Assembly (NCBI GenBank): GCA_902496455.1
Contig: CABVAY010000066.1
Coordinates: 1-7,051 of the forward strand
Source of the DNA: an uncultured Collinsella sp.
Lineage (GTDB): Bacteria > Actinomycetota > Coriobacteriia > Coriobacteriales > Coriobacteriaceae
Direction of reading: 5' to 3'
Length of the DNA: 7,051 nt
Shown: positions 1 through 6,814 of the stretch, piece after piece
Position numbering within the stretch: the stretch's first letter is position 1
Layout of the letters: each line of letters opens with the position of its first letter
Notes under the pieces: model-generated
Databases searched by the model: none
What the model was told of the DNA's origin: nothing
The model's input: the letters and a program-made list of their open reading frames with translations, nothing else
Position numbers and translations under genes: made by a program

Positions 1-44
1 AACCCGCCCGCCGCCGTGGCAATAGAAATCGATAGACGCCAGGC

Positions 45-63
45 CTTACGCCTTAAGCGTAAG
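45..63 (-). repeat. Short inverted repeat across the degV-like stop codon
   Basis: A perfect 7-bp inverted repeat (CTTACGC and GCGTAAG) with a 5-base loop spans the last codons and the TAA of the DegV-like gene. No T-run follows on the minus strand, so it does not look like an intrinsic terminator. It could be a stop-codon hairpin or chance. Confidence 0.35.
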
Positions 64-906
64 CACCGCGCCGAAGGCGGTCGGGCCGCAATGGCTCGAG
101 ATGACGCCGCCGACCTGAGTCCAGGTAATGTCCTTAAAGCCAAGATCGTGTGCATAGACTTCCATGTCGTCGCGCAACTCCTCGGAAAGACCCACCGAAT
201 ACGCCAGGCCAATATGCGAGTAGTCGATCTCGCCCTTCTCTACCATGTGATCAATAAAGGCACGGGCGCATTTGAGCATAGAGCCGCGGAACTTCTTGGT
301 CGCCACAAACTTACCGCCCGTTACCTCAATGCAGGGCTTAATCTTGAGCAGGTGGGCGCCAAGGAACGCGACGTTTGACAAGCGACCACCTGCCTTAAGG
401 AAGGCAAGGTCGGTAGGAACAAAGCCCAACAGCACGCGGTCCATGACGGAATTCGTAAATGCAAAGATCTCGTCGACGGTGGCATCGGGGTGAGCCTCGA
501 TGTATTTGGCGGTCTCGACGACAACGAGCGACTGGCCCACCGAGACAAAGCGCGTGTCCATGGAGAACACGTAGTCGCGCCCCTGAGCCGCAATCTTAGA
601 GGACTGATGCGAACAGGTCGTGGCCTCGGAATATGCAAGATGCAAAATAGTCGCGTCGGGCTGCTCGGCATGGATGCGGTCGTACACATGCGCAAAATCC
701 GCTGGCGAACAGCCACTGGTCTTGGGCATCACACCAAACTCGTTGCAGCGCGAATAAATCTCGAGCGGATCGATCGAGCCGTCCTCGACGGTCTCGTCAC
801 CAATCGTGACATGCATGGGCACGCGCACGATGCCGTAGCGCTCGCAGAGCTCCGGCGTTACATCCGACCCAGACTCAACCACGATTACGTACTTGCCCAT
901 TATCAT
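46..906 (-). CDS. DegV/FakB-like fatty-acid-binding protein
   Basis: The 286-residue product has the usual length and motif order of the DegV family (FakB-type proteins), which hold a fatty acid and present it to a kinase for phosphorylation in the cytoplasm. Visible landmarks are ESGSDVTPEL near residues 11-20, TSGCSP at 63-68 (usually TSQPSP), MDTRFVSVGQS at 116-126, LKAGGRLSN at 170-178, KIKPCIEV at 188-195, KKFRG at 204-208 and HCGPTAFGAV at 272-281. There is no signal peptide or membrane segment. The start is uncertain among GTG at 909, ATG at 906 and ATG at 900. I chose 906 because AGGT at 911-914 lies 4 bases upstream. The gene is 270 bp from the sugar genes and has its own plausible promoter, so a functional link to sucrose use is unlikely. 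The fatty-acid role is known for the family, and no kinase gene is visible here. The family call is firm; the ligand is not known. Confidence 0.93.
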   Translation of the reverse strand: MIMGKYVIVVESGSDVTPELCERYGIVRVPMHVTIGDETVEDGSIDPLEIYSRCNEFGVMPKTSGCSPADFAHVYDRIHAEQPDATILHLAYSEATTCSHQSSKIAAQGRDYVFSMDTRFVSVGQSLVVVETAKYIEAHPDATVDEIFAFTNSVMDRVLLGFVPTDLAFLKAGGRLSNVAFLGAHLLKIKPCIEVTGGKFVATKKFRGSMLKCARAFIDHMVEKGEIDYSHIGLAYSVGLSEELRDDMEVYAHDLGFKDITWTQVGGVISSHCGPTAFGAVLTLKA

Positions 907-985
907 CACGACCTATCTCAACGTCGACTTTCCAATACCAAGCACAGGCCACCGCACTGTTGTGCAACAGCATCTAAGCGCCAAA

Positions 986-1024
986 GAGACGCCGCCCCTT
1001 GCGCACAACAAAGGACAGCGTCTC
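986..1024 (-). other. 17-bp RNA hairpin between scrB and degV-like gene
   Basis: Bases 986-1002 pair with 1008-1024 around a 5-base loop. Thirteen pairs are Watson-Crick. The other four (993/1017, 995/1015, 998/1012, 1002/1008) are G.U pairs in minus-strand RNA but C/A mismatches in plus-strand RNA, so the helix suits only minus-strand transcripts. On that strand the stem is followed by TTTGG, a weak U-tract. It may be a weak terminator for the sugar operon, an attenuator in the leader of the DegV-like gene (its predicted start of transcription is near 1055), or a 3'-end stabiliser. The structure is directly visible; its role is inferred. Confidence 0.6.
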
Positions 1025-1061
1025 CCTGGAAAACTCCGTGCTTACCTGAGATTTTACACGG

Positions 1062-1090
1062 TTTATAAATGAGTGTTACTTATCCCGCAA
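1062..1090 (-). promoter_or_regulatory. Predicted promoter of the degV-like gene
   Basis: Read on the minus strand, TTGCGG (1085-1090) and TATAAA (1062-1067) are separated by exactly 17 bp. The -10 matches the consensus at five of six bases. Transcription would start near 1055 and give a leader of about 150 bases that contains the hairpin at 986-1024. Confidence 0.6.
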
Positions 1091-1117
1091 ACGGTAGCTA
1101 TACGCGATGAACGGTAG
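1090..1117. repeat. Two AACGGTAG direct repeats at the degV-like promoter
   Basis: AACGGTAG occurs at 1090-1097 and again at 1110-1117, 20 bp apart start to start (about two helical turns). They lie at and just upstream of the predicted -35 box. This arrangement fits a regulator bound on one face of the DNA, but two 8-bp copies could also be coincidence. Confidence 0.35.
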
Positions 1118-1176
1118 TTCGCTGCAGCAACTGCGACGCATTCCGCCCAGCAAGTCCAATCGCGCTCCACACACGG

Positions 1177-2619
1177 TTAATGCGCGAGGCGGTAGAAATC
1201 CATCGACGCCGCACCCTCGGCATGCAACCCCATCGCCGGAACCGCCGGCGAATAGGTACGGCTCGTAAGTGCCGCCTCGCCGCCATTTGCAAAAATCTCG
1301 ACCATCGTAGTGTCCGAAAGCACGCGCAGGTCGCGAAGCTCGCTGAGCTCGATCGACCTCTGGTCGCGCCCATAGCCTTCGTCACCCATGTCGAGGGTAA
1401 GCATCCCGTCCGCATAACGCACAAAGACACCCTTGCGGATTTCGAGCTCGGCCATCTTGGCGCCCTCACAGGAAACCACAAGATCAAACAGGCGGCCCGG
1501 CTCCTCAACGGTTTCACCGCCTGTCGCGCGAACGCAGTCACCGCGCATCCTCTCAATCTCGTGCGCCGGCTGCTGGCAGAGCTTACCATCGCGTATGCTC
1601 AGCTCTCGCGGCACCGTCAACGCGCACTGCCACCCGCGTGTAACCGTCGGGCTTTCTGCCGTCGCATCGGGGCAACCAGACCACCCGATCATCAAACGCC
1701 GACCTGCAGCATCCTCAAAGGACTGCGGGGCATAGAAATCAAAACCGGCATCAACCATCGGAGGCATGCCCTGGCCGACGATCTTAAAGCTCGGCGCCCC
1801 CCAATCGGCCTCGATGGAGAACCACACGCACTGATGCGGATTGCGGTAACGCCAGCCATCGGCGGGCACGCCCTGCGGACAGCAAACGAGAATAAGCTCG
1901 CCATCGAGCTCAAACAGATCAGGACACTCCCACATAAAGCCAAACTTCTCGCCCAGCTCAATGCGCGTCGCATAGCCCCAGTCCTCTAGATCACGCGAGG
2001 TATAGACAAGCACGCACCCGCGATCGTCTTTCGTACGAGCGCCCAGAACCATGTAGTAGATACCGTCGTGTTCAAGGATCTTGGGGTCGCGCACGTGCGT
2101 ACCGATATCGTCGGGGTAATCGACCGGCCCAACAGCTATGCGCTTCTCGCCCAATTCGTCGGGATTCTCGGCAACCATATGAATCTGGTTTTGCTCACGG
2201 CCCGTCAACACGTAGTCGTAATCATCGCGGTCAAAATGCTTGACGTTGCCGGTATAGAAGTAGTGAATCTTGCCATCACGTACAAAGGCAGAACCAGAAT
2301 ACGCTCCACTCGAATCCAAATCGGAATCGGGGAACAGCACGGGGCCGTGATTCTCGTACTTCACAAAATCCTTTGTCGTCAGATGGTTCCAAAGCACTGG
2401 ACCGCCATGCGCAGCATCGAACGGATCGTATTGATGATAGATGTGATACGTATCACCAATCTGAACCAAACCGTTGGGGTCGTTGAGCCAGCCAAGCTCA
2501 GGCTCCACATGGAACAGGAGCCTATCGGGGTCGGACGCGATGCGACCCGCCGTCTCATCCTGTCCGGCACGCCACTGCTCATAGTCCGCGCGTGTCACCT
2601 TATTTTTTTGATTAAACAT
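1177..2619 (-). CDS. scrB: Sucrose-6-phosphate hydrolase (GH32)
   Basis: The 480-residue protein is a canonical glycoside hydrolase family 32 enzyme. It would cleave sucrose 6-phosphate, delivered by the PTS, into glucose 6-phosphate and fructose in the cytoplasm. The five-bladed propeller carries the three hallmark motifs: WLNDPNG at 44-50 with nucleophile Asp47, RDP at 177-179 with Asp178, and WECPD at 230-234 with acid/base Glu231. DFYAPQSF at 294-301 is also typical. A C-terminal beta-sandwich follows, with VEIFANGG at 440-447. No signal peptide is seen, and the length is normal for the family. The ATG at 2619 is the only reasonable start; its ribosome site (GAGAAAG, 9 bases upstream) is weak. 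It follows the permease gene by 101 bp, a gap that contains a 17-bp hairpin. The family is certain. Sucrose phosphate as substrate is inferred from the adjacent permease; another phosphorylated fructoside is possible. Confidence 0.93.
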   Translation of the reverse strand: MFNQKNKVTRADYEQWRAGQDETAGRIASDPDRLLFHVEPELGWLNDPNGLVQIGDTYHIYHQYDPFDAAHGGPVLWNHLTTKDFVKYENHGPVLFPDSDLDSSGAYSGSAFVRDGKIHYFYTGNVKHFDRDDYDYVLTGREQNQIHMVAENPDELGEKRIAVGPVDYPDDIGTHVRDPKILEHDGIYYMVLGARTKDDRGCVLVYTSRDLEDWGYATRIELGEKFGFMWECPDLFELDGELILVCCPQGVPADGWRYRNPHQCVWFSIEADWGAPSFKIVGQGMPPMVDAGFDFYAPQSFEDAAGRRLMIGWSGCPDATAESPTVTRGWQCALTVPRELSIRDGKLCQQPAHEIERMRGDCVRATGGETVEEPGRLFDLVVSCEGAKMAELEIRKGVFVRYADGMLTLDMGDEGYGRDQRSIELSELRDLRVLSDTTMVEIFANGGEAALTSRTYSPAVPAMGLHAEGAASMDFYRLAH

Positions 2620-2643
2620 CGCCGTTGACTTTCTCGTCTATGG

Positions 2644-2681
2644 GGAAGGACGCTCGACTCACACGAGTCGAACGCCCTTCC
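2644..2681 (-). other. 17-bp intercistronic RNA hairpin between scrA and scrB
   Basis: Bases 2644-2660 pair with 2665-2681 around a 4-base loop (GTGT on the minus strand). The helix is continuous over 17 bp. Two positions (2650/2675 and 2653/2672) are G.U pairs in minus-strand RNA but A/C mismatches in plus-strand RNA. The sequence after it on the minus strand (CCCATAGACG) has no U-tract, so it is not a standard terminator. A likely role is stabilising the 3' end of an upstream mRNA piece, or setting relative expression of permease and hydrolase. Confidence 0.7.
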
Positions 2682-2720
2682 TCAAATGGACTTATCCGCA
2701 CATCACTTTGAACGGCTCAA

Positions 2721-4172
2721 CTAGAAGCTGACGTCGAAGCCAGCGCCAGCGCCCTCTTCATCGGTGGTCGGCACGCCCTTTGCCTTGTTGTAGGCAAAGA
2801 TCAAGACGATCGGCACGATAAAGGCGATGAGATTGCCAGCCACATACCACACGAGGGTCTCGGGCGTAACGATGAGCAGGCCAAGCACGCCGGTCAGACC
2901 CTGACCGATAGCGCGCACCTCAAAGAGCTTGACGAAGGCACCGCCACAGCCTGCACCGATGCATGCGCAGATGAACGGGATGATCGAGTAGCGCATGTTT
3001 GCAGCGAAGATAGCGGGCTCGGAGATTCCGACCAGCGTCGGGATAAAGGACGACATGCAGATGTTGCGCTCTTTGGAGTGCTTCTTGTGAATGAGGTACA
3101 TACCGATGGCGCCGCCGCCCTGGGCGATGATGGAAACCGACCAGATGGCCTGGATGTAGTTGAAGCCGGTCGTGGCAACGAGGTTGGCCTCGATACCCTG
3201 GATGAACTGATGCGTACCGGTAACGACGAGCGGCTGCAGGAACGCGGCAAAGACAAAGGCACCAAAGACGCCCATCCTGTTGTACAGGATATCGATTACG
3301 CCAGCGAGGACGTCACCGATCAGGTTGCCGAGCGGGCCGAACACGGTGAACAGGGCGACGTTAGCAAGAATCAGGGTAACGGTCGGGACAAAGACGAACG
3401 AAACGACCTCGGGGATGTACTTCTGGGCAATCTTTTCGACCTTGGCCATAAACCAGGCAGTCAGGATTGCGGGGAACACACCGCCCTGGAAAGCAACCAT
3501 GGGAATGGATAGCGGACCGAAGTTCCAGTACTCAGCACCCGTCGGGTCCATAACGAACGTGTTGCGGTTCATAAGGCTCGGGTGAACCATGACGATACCG
3601 ACGAGGATGCCCAGAATCGGGTTACCGCCAAAACGCTTCACTGCGCTGTACATAACCAGGACAGGCAGGTAGTCAAACGTAGTGGCGATAATGGCAAAGA
3701 AGCTTGCGAGGTTCTTGAGGAACTCGCTGTGGTCGGCAAGGCTGCCCTCCATGCCGAAGAGTCCGTTGGCAACGATCAGCGACTTAAGGCCGACGATGAT
3801 AGCAGCGCCGACGAAAGCGGGAATGATGGGGATAAAGATGTCCGAGAATACCTTGAGGACCGAGAAGAACTTGCCTTTCTTGTCCGCCTCGGCGCCCTTG
3901 ACCTCGGAAGCGCTGATCTCCTTAACGCCCGTCAGAGCCATAAACTCATCGAAGACCTTGTTGACGGTACCGGTACCGAAAATGATCATGAGCTGGCCGC
4001 TGTTGTACAGCACGCCCTTGACGCCATCGATGTTCTCGAGCTCGGCCTTGTTGTATTTGCTCGTATCCTTGAGCACCAGACGCAGACGAGTCACGCAATG
4101 CGTGGCGCCCTCGATGTTCTCCAGTCCGCCGACGTTGTCGACGACTTGCTGGGACACTGCCTTGTAGTCCAT
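2721..4172 (-). CDS. scrA: PTS sucrose-type permease, EIIBC
   Basis: This 483-residue protein imports a disaccharide through the membrane and phosphorylates it. The EIIB domain (about 1-85) has the phosphorylated Cys26 in HCVTRLRLVL and the motifs DGVKG (49-53) and GQLMIIFGTG (59-68), closely matching sucrose ScrA/SacP-type proteins. A charged linker (about 85-100) leads to the EIIC domain from about residue 105. EIIC has several strongly hydrophobic segments and the motifs FSDIFIPIIPAFVGA (109-123), GTHQFIQGIE (319-328) and GISEPAIF (382-389). The protein ends in a polar tail with no EIIA domain, so an EIIA encoded elsewhere must phosphorylate it. I chose ATG 4172 because GGAG at 4179-4182 sits 6 bases upstream; the ATG at 4184 leaves no room for a ribosome site. 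It lies 45 bp after the divergent GH32 gene, consistent with one transcript. Sucrose is the likely substrate; trehalose or another fructoside is less likely but not excluded. Confidence 0.92.
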   Translation of the reverse strand: MDYKAVSQQVVDNVGGLENIEGATHCVTRLRLVLKDTSKYNKAELENIDGVKGVLYNSGQLMIIFGTGTVNKVFDEFMALTGVKEISASEVKGAEADKKGKFFSVLKVFSDIFIPIIPAFVGAAIIVGLKSLIVANGLFGMEGSLADHSEFLKNLASFFAIIATTFDYLPVLVMYSAVKRFGGNPILGILVGIVMVHPSLMNRNTFVMDPTGAEYWNFGPLSIPMVAFQGGVFPAILTAWFMAKVEKIAQKYIPEVVSFVFVPTVTLILANVALFTVFGPLGNLIGDVLAGVIDILYNRMGVFGAFVFAAFLQPLVVTGTHQFIQGIEANLVATTGFNYIQAIWSVSIIAQGGGAIGMYLIHKKHSKERNICMSSFIPTLVGISEPAIFAANMRYSIIPFICACIGAGCGGAFVKLFEVRAIGQGLTGVLGLLIVTPETLVWYVAGNLIAFIVPIVLIFAYNKAKGVPTTDEEGAGAGFDVSF

Positions 4173-4217
4173 GTTCCTCTCCATTCCTTTTCTAAATCAT
4201 AAAACGGTTCGTTGCCG

Positions 4218-5600
4218 CTACAGAGACGCAATCGTTGCGTTTGCGCACTTGAGCGCACCGTCGGTGACGGTAAGCGCCACACCCTGGCCCTGCTTGTTGC
4301 AGAAGCGAGCGTTGAGCGCAACATCATCGACAAAGATGGTCGCGATGTCGTCGTCGACGACCAGACGCACATGGTGAGTGCCCTCGCCCTTAAAGAACAA
4401 CGGACGCTCGAGGCCCATGTTGTTGACCTGGAACCACGGGTACTGGGGAGCCGGCGTGAACTCGAGCTTGCCCTCGCGCAGGTTGGCGCGGAACTCATAG
4501 GCAAGACCAGTCTCGGCGTCCTCGGCGAACTTGACCGAGAAGCCGGCAGCGTTACCGCCGAGCTCAATGTCGGCATCGAGCAAGTAGGTGGAGCCGGCAT
4601 CCGCGGCGAGCACCTGCTCGACCTTGCCCGACTCGCAGGAAAGCTCAAAGGTCTCGACTGCCTTAGCCTCGCCAAAGGCGCCAAGCATGCTGTCGGGAAG
4701 CTTGGTGCCGAGCGTTCCGTCGGCACGCTGAACGATCTCGAGGGGCATAAAGGTGCCACCCCACAGGTAAGAGCTGGGGTCACCGCCCTCGTCACGCGTC
4801 GGGACCCAACCAAAGAGAACGCGACGCTCGCCATCGAATGCGGTGCGAGCGGCGTAGTACGCGCGGCCGTCGAAGGAGTCGTCAGCGGGGGTAATCCAAG
4901 GACCGTTGATGGACTTGGACATGCGGTAACGGGTCTTGTTGCCGTCGCTGTACTCGGAAAAGACGAGGTACCACCAGTCGCCCATCTTAAAGAGATCAGG
5001 CATCTCAAACATGGTGTACAGGCCCGGGTTCCACCAGTCGCCCTGGAACTCCCAGTTGGTCAGATCCTTGGAGGTGAACTTGACCAGGCGGCCGGTCATC
5101 AGACGCTTGTCCTCGCCCACACGCGTGCCAAGGATGAGCATGTACTCTTCGTTCTCCTCATCCCAAAGCACAAAGGGATCGCGCCAGTTGCGGTCATCGT
5201 AACCCTCCTGGGGCGGAAGCAGCGTCTCGGCGATGTTCTTCTCCCACTTGACGGCGTCGTCGCTCGTTGCGTGAAGAAGAACCTGCTTCATCAAACGTGC
5301 GCGGACCTTATCGCGATTGCAACCAGTGTAGAGCGCATGGTACTTGTCGCCCACCTTAAACACCGTGCCGGCATAAATGTACTGGTCGACTTCCTCGTCG
5401 CCGCCACGCTCAAGGCTCTCGCCAAAGTCCTTGTAGTTGACGAAATCCTTGGTCGTAGCGAGTGCCCAGCCAAACGGCTCTCCGAAAGGTTCGGGGTTAC
5501 GCGTGTCACGCTGATGATAGAGATAGAACGTGCCGTCCTCGCCGTACGGCATGATGTCGCCTACCCAAATTCCCTCAGGCTGGTAATACACCTTGTGCAT
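4218..5600 (-). CDS. Divergent GH32-type glycosidase, substrate unknown
   Basis: The 460-residue protein has a GH32-like five-bladed propeller followed by a beta-sandwich (IATIFVDD at 419-426 matches the GH32 C-terminal domain). The usual WMNDPNG is replaced by IWVGDIMPYG at 11-20, so Asp15 is the presumed nucleophile. RDP is intact at 140-142 (Asp141). The acid/base motif reads FEMPD at 198-202 instead of WECPD, keeping Glu199. YYAARTAFDGERRVLFGW at 248-265 matches the late propeller motif. All three catalytic acids therefore seem present while the sugar-binding surroundings are changed. No signal peptide is visible, so it should act on imported, probably phosphorylated, sugar. ATG 5600 is preferred over GTG 5618 because AAAGGAAG ends 6 bases upstream. 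It is the first structural gene after the regulated promoter, ahead of the permease. It may process a fructoside other than sucrose phosphate, or act as a transferase. The GH32-like fold is likely; the substrate is unknown. Confidence 0.85.
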   Translation of the reverse strand: MHKVYYQPEGIWVGDIMPYGEDGTFYLYHQRDTRNPEPFGEPFGWALATTKDFVNYKDFGESLERGGDEEVDQYIYAGTVFKVGDKYHALYTGCNRDKVRARLMKQVLLHATSDDAVKWEKNIAETLLPPQEGYDDRNWRDPFVLWDEENEEYMLILGTRVGEDKRLMTGRLVKFTSKDLTNWEFQGDWWNPGLYTMFEMPDLFKMGDWWYLVFSEYSDGNKTRYRMSKSINGPWITPADDSFDGRAYYAARTAFDGERRVLFGWVPTRDEGGDPSSYLWGGTFMPLEIVQRADGTLGTKLPDSMLGAFGEAKAVETFELSCESGKVEQVLAADAGSTYLLDADIELGGNAAGFSVKFAEDAETGLAYEFRANLREGKLEFTPAPQYPWFQVNNMGLERPLFFKGEGTHHVRLVVDDDIATIFVDDVALNARFCNKQGQGVALTVTDGALKCANATIASL

Positions 5601-5617
5601 CCGAGACTTCCTTTCCA
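5601..5617 (-). promoter_or_regulatory. Ribosome binding site deciding the divergent GH32 start
   Basis: GGAAAGGAAG at 5607-5616 on the minus strand ends 6 bases before ATG 5600. It overlaps the alternative GTG at 5618, which therefore cannot use it. This supports the shorter protein. Confidence 0.7.
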
Positions 5618-5642
5618 CGACATACTAACTCGGTACAATGGC

Positions 5643-5671
5643 AAGATATGTCAATCGTTTTCATATGTCAA
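5643..5671 (-). promoter_or_regulatory. Sugar operon promoter
   Basis: On the minus strand a perfect -35 box TTGACA (5666-5671) is followed after 17 bp by TATCTT (5643-5648). Transcription would start near 5636 and give a leader of about 36 bases before the divergent GH32 gene. The -35 box lies inside one operator copy and the spacer is filled by the next copy, so bound repressor would block RNA polymerase directly. Confidence 0.75.
5649..5665 (+). promoter_or_regulatory. LacI-family operator copy 1
   Basis: TGTCAATCGTTTTCATA is one of four copies of a shared 17-bp element. All four agree at TGTCA, at the CGTTT core and at the following C (position 14). This copy fills the spacer between the -35 and -10 boxes. 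It abuts copy 2 head to tail, sharing the CATATG junction. Flanking bases give arms of the type TATG..AA and TT..CATA, as expected for a dimeric LacI-type repressor. Confidence 0.75.
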
Positions 5672-5682
5672 ACGTTTTCACA
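5666..5682 (+). promoter_or_regulatory. LacI-family operator copy 2
   Basis: TGTCAAACGTTTTCACA directly follows copy 1 with a 17-bp step and covers the -35 box. It matches copy 1 at 15 of 17 positions. The AAACGTTT core is perfectly palindromic and is typical of LacI-family operators. Confidence 0.8.
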
Positions 5683-5710
5683 CCAATACGTCTTTTCGCA
5701 GTTCCAGTCG

Positions 5711-5727
5711 TCGGCAAACGGTTGACA
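5711..5727 (-). promoter_or_regulatory. LacI-family operator copy 3, inverted
   Basis: On the minus strand TGTCAACCGTTTGCCGA matches the shared element at its first twelve positions except the variable seventh, and also at position 14. The preceding CATA is also shared with copy 2. It lies about 45 bp upstream of copy 2, between the repressor stop codon and the operon promoter, in the opposite orientation. It is weaker than copies 1 and 2 in its last bases and may assist repression through looping or cooperative binding. Confidence 0.55.
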
Positions 5728-5783
5728 TATGCCGGTGAACGGTCATCAGAGGCGTTTGAGGAATTCTTTTGGCACGGGATGAA

Positions 5784-6794
5784 CTACGCGGTTTTGCCCT
5801 CAATGAGTTCAACGGGGAGCTTGATATTCGATTCGGGATTATCGCCGTTAATAAGAGCGATGATGGATTGCGCCGCGAGCTCTCCGATGCGATCGATATC
5901 TTGACGTACGGTTGTTAAGTCAGGCATAAACGTCATAGTTCGGCGGGCACCATCCGCGCCCACGACCTTAATATCATCTGGAGCGCTCAAGCCGCGCTGC
6001 TTCATCACGTTGAGACAGATGGCCGCCATCGTATCGTCTCCCGCAAAGATGCCGTCAATATCGGGGTTCTCATCGAGGATCTTCGCAACGACCGCGCCCT
6101 TTTCGTCGTCGGGCTTAACGAACTCAATCTCACGGACAAGCGCGGACAAACCGGCCTGCTCAACAACATCGAGGTAGGCATCGGTACGCTTATTGGCAGG
6201 CATGCGCATGCGGCTATTGCTGCGCAGGCACAGGATACGCCTGCAGCCGTCATCAATCAGACGGCGCGTGGCGAGCTCGCCGATGCCATAGCTGTCACTT
6301 GCAATCTGGACAGAGCCCTCGCCAAGATCGCAGTCGATGCCAACCAGGCTCAAGCCCATCTCGGCATATGCCTCGGCACCGATATTGAGGGAGTTGACGA
6401 TGACGCCGTCGACCATATTGCGGCGGAGCATGTCAATATAGGAACGCTCAAGATCGGGTCGATTGGCGCTGTTGCACAGCAACATCTTAAAGCCGTTTTC
6501 CGCTAACGTGCGCTCGACCGCCTGCACAACCTGAGCATGGAACGGGCTGCTCACAAAGGGAACAATCATGCCGATAAGGTTCAGGCGACCGTTGAGCATG
6601 GCACGGGCGATATCGTTGGGCGTGTAATTGATGCGCTCCATCGCCGCATGGACTTTATCGCGGGTTTCCTGGCTAATGTAGCCGCGATTATTAAGCACGC
6701 GAGATACCGTAGTAGGCGAAACCCCCGCCACCGCTGCAACTTCCTTGATGCCAGGCTTAGCCGTATCTTTAGAACGAGCACTCTCGCGAGCCAT
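5784..6794 (-). CDS. LacI-family transcriptional repressor, ScrR-like
   Basis: The 336-residue protein has the LacI/GalR layout. An N-terminal helix-turn-helix covers about 16-37 (IKEVAAVAGVSPTTVSRVLNN), followed by a hinge near 59-70 and a periplasmic-binding-protein-like effector domain from about 74 to the end. It should repress the sugar operon and release DNA on binding a sugar or sugar phosphate. The hinge reads IARAM where many relatives have ARSL, so Met66 occupies the place of the leucine that inserts into the operator centre. ATG 6794 is chosen over an in-frame ATG at 6815, because GGAGG at 6800-6804 lies 5 bases upstream and because the longer form would start at the operator edge. 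A 15-residue basic leader precedes the DNA-binding domain. It sits directly upstream of the operon in the same direction, with an operator copy in front of it. The family is certain; the effector is not known. Confidence 0.93.
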   Translation of the reverse strand: MARESARSKDTAKPGIKEVAAVAGVSPTTVSRVLNNRGYISQETRDKVHAAMERINYTPNDIARAMLNGRLNLIGMIVPFVSSPFHAQVVQAVERTLAENGFKMLLCNSANRPDLERSYIDMLRRNMVDGVIVNSLNIGAEAYAEMGLSLVGIDCDLGEGSVQIASDSYGIGELATRRLIDDGCRRILCLRSNSRMRMPANKRTDAYLDVVEQAGLSALVREIEFVKPDDEKGAVVAKILDENPDIDGIFAGDDTMAAICLNVMKQRGLSAPDDIKVVGADGARRTMTFMPDLTTVRQDIDRIGELAAQSIIALINGDNPESNIKLPVELIEGKTA

Positions 6795-6798
6795 AGCA

Positions 6799-6807
6799 CC
6801 CTCCCCC
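6799..6807 (-). promoter_or_regulatory. Ribosome binding site of the repressor gene
   Basis: The minus strand reads GGGGGAGGG ending 4 bases before ATG 6794. Its strength settles the start codon against the upstream ATG at 6815, which has no such site. Confidence 0.75.
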
Positions 6808-6814
6808 ATCAACA

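Noticed and set aside
957..970. Near-palindrome CTGTTGTGCAACAG before the degV-like gene
   Set aside because: It is a single copy with no matching site elsewhere in the window, so it cannot be assigned to a regulator.
2603..2609. Run of seven T (A in the coding strand) in codons 4-6 of scrB as a slippage or phase-variation tract
   Set aside because: Seven bases is short for phase variation and the reading frame is intact with normal length.
4196..4212. Operator-like AACCGTTTT on the minus strand before the permease gene
   Set aside because: It keeps only part of the core and lacks the TGTCA half seen in all four accepted sites.
4212..5738. Long plus-strand open frame (508 codons) opposite the divergent GH32 gene
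   Set aside because: It mirrors the GC-rich codons of a convincing minus-strand enzyme and shows no motifs of its own. It is a shadow, as are the other plus-strand frames opposite genes.
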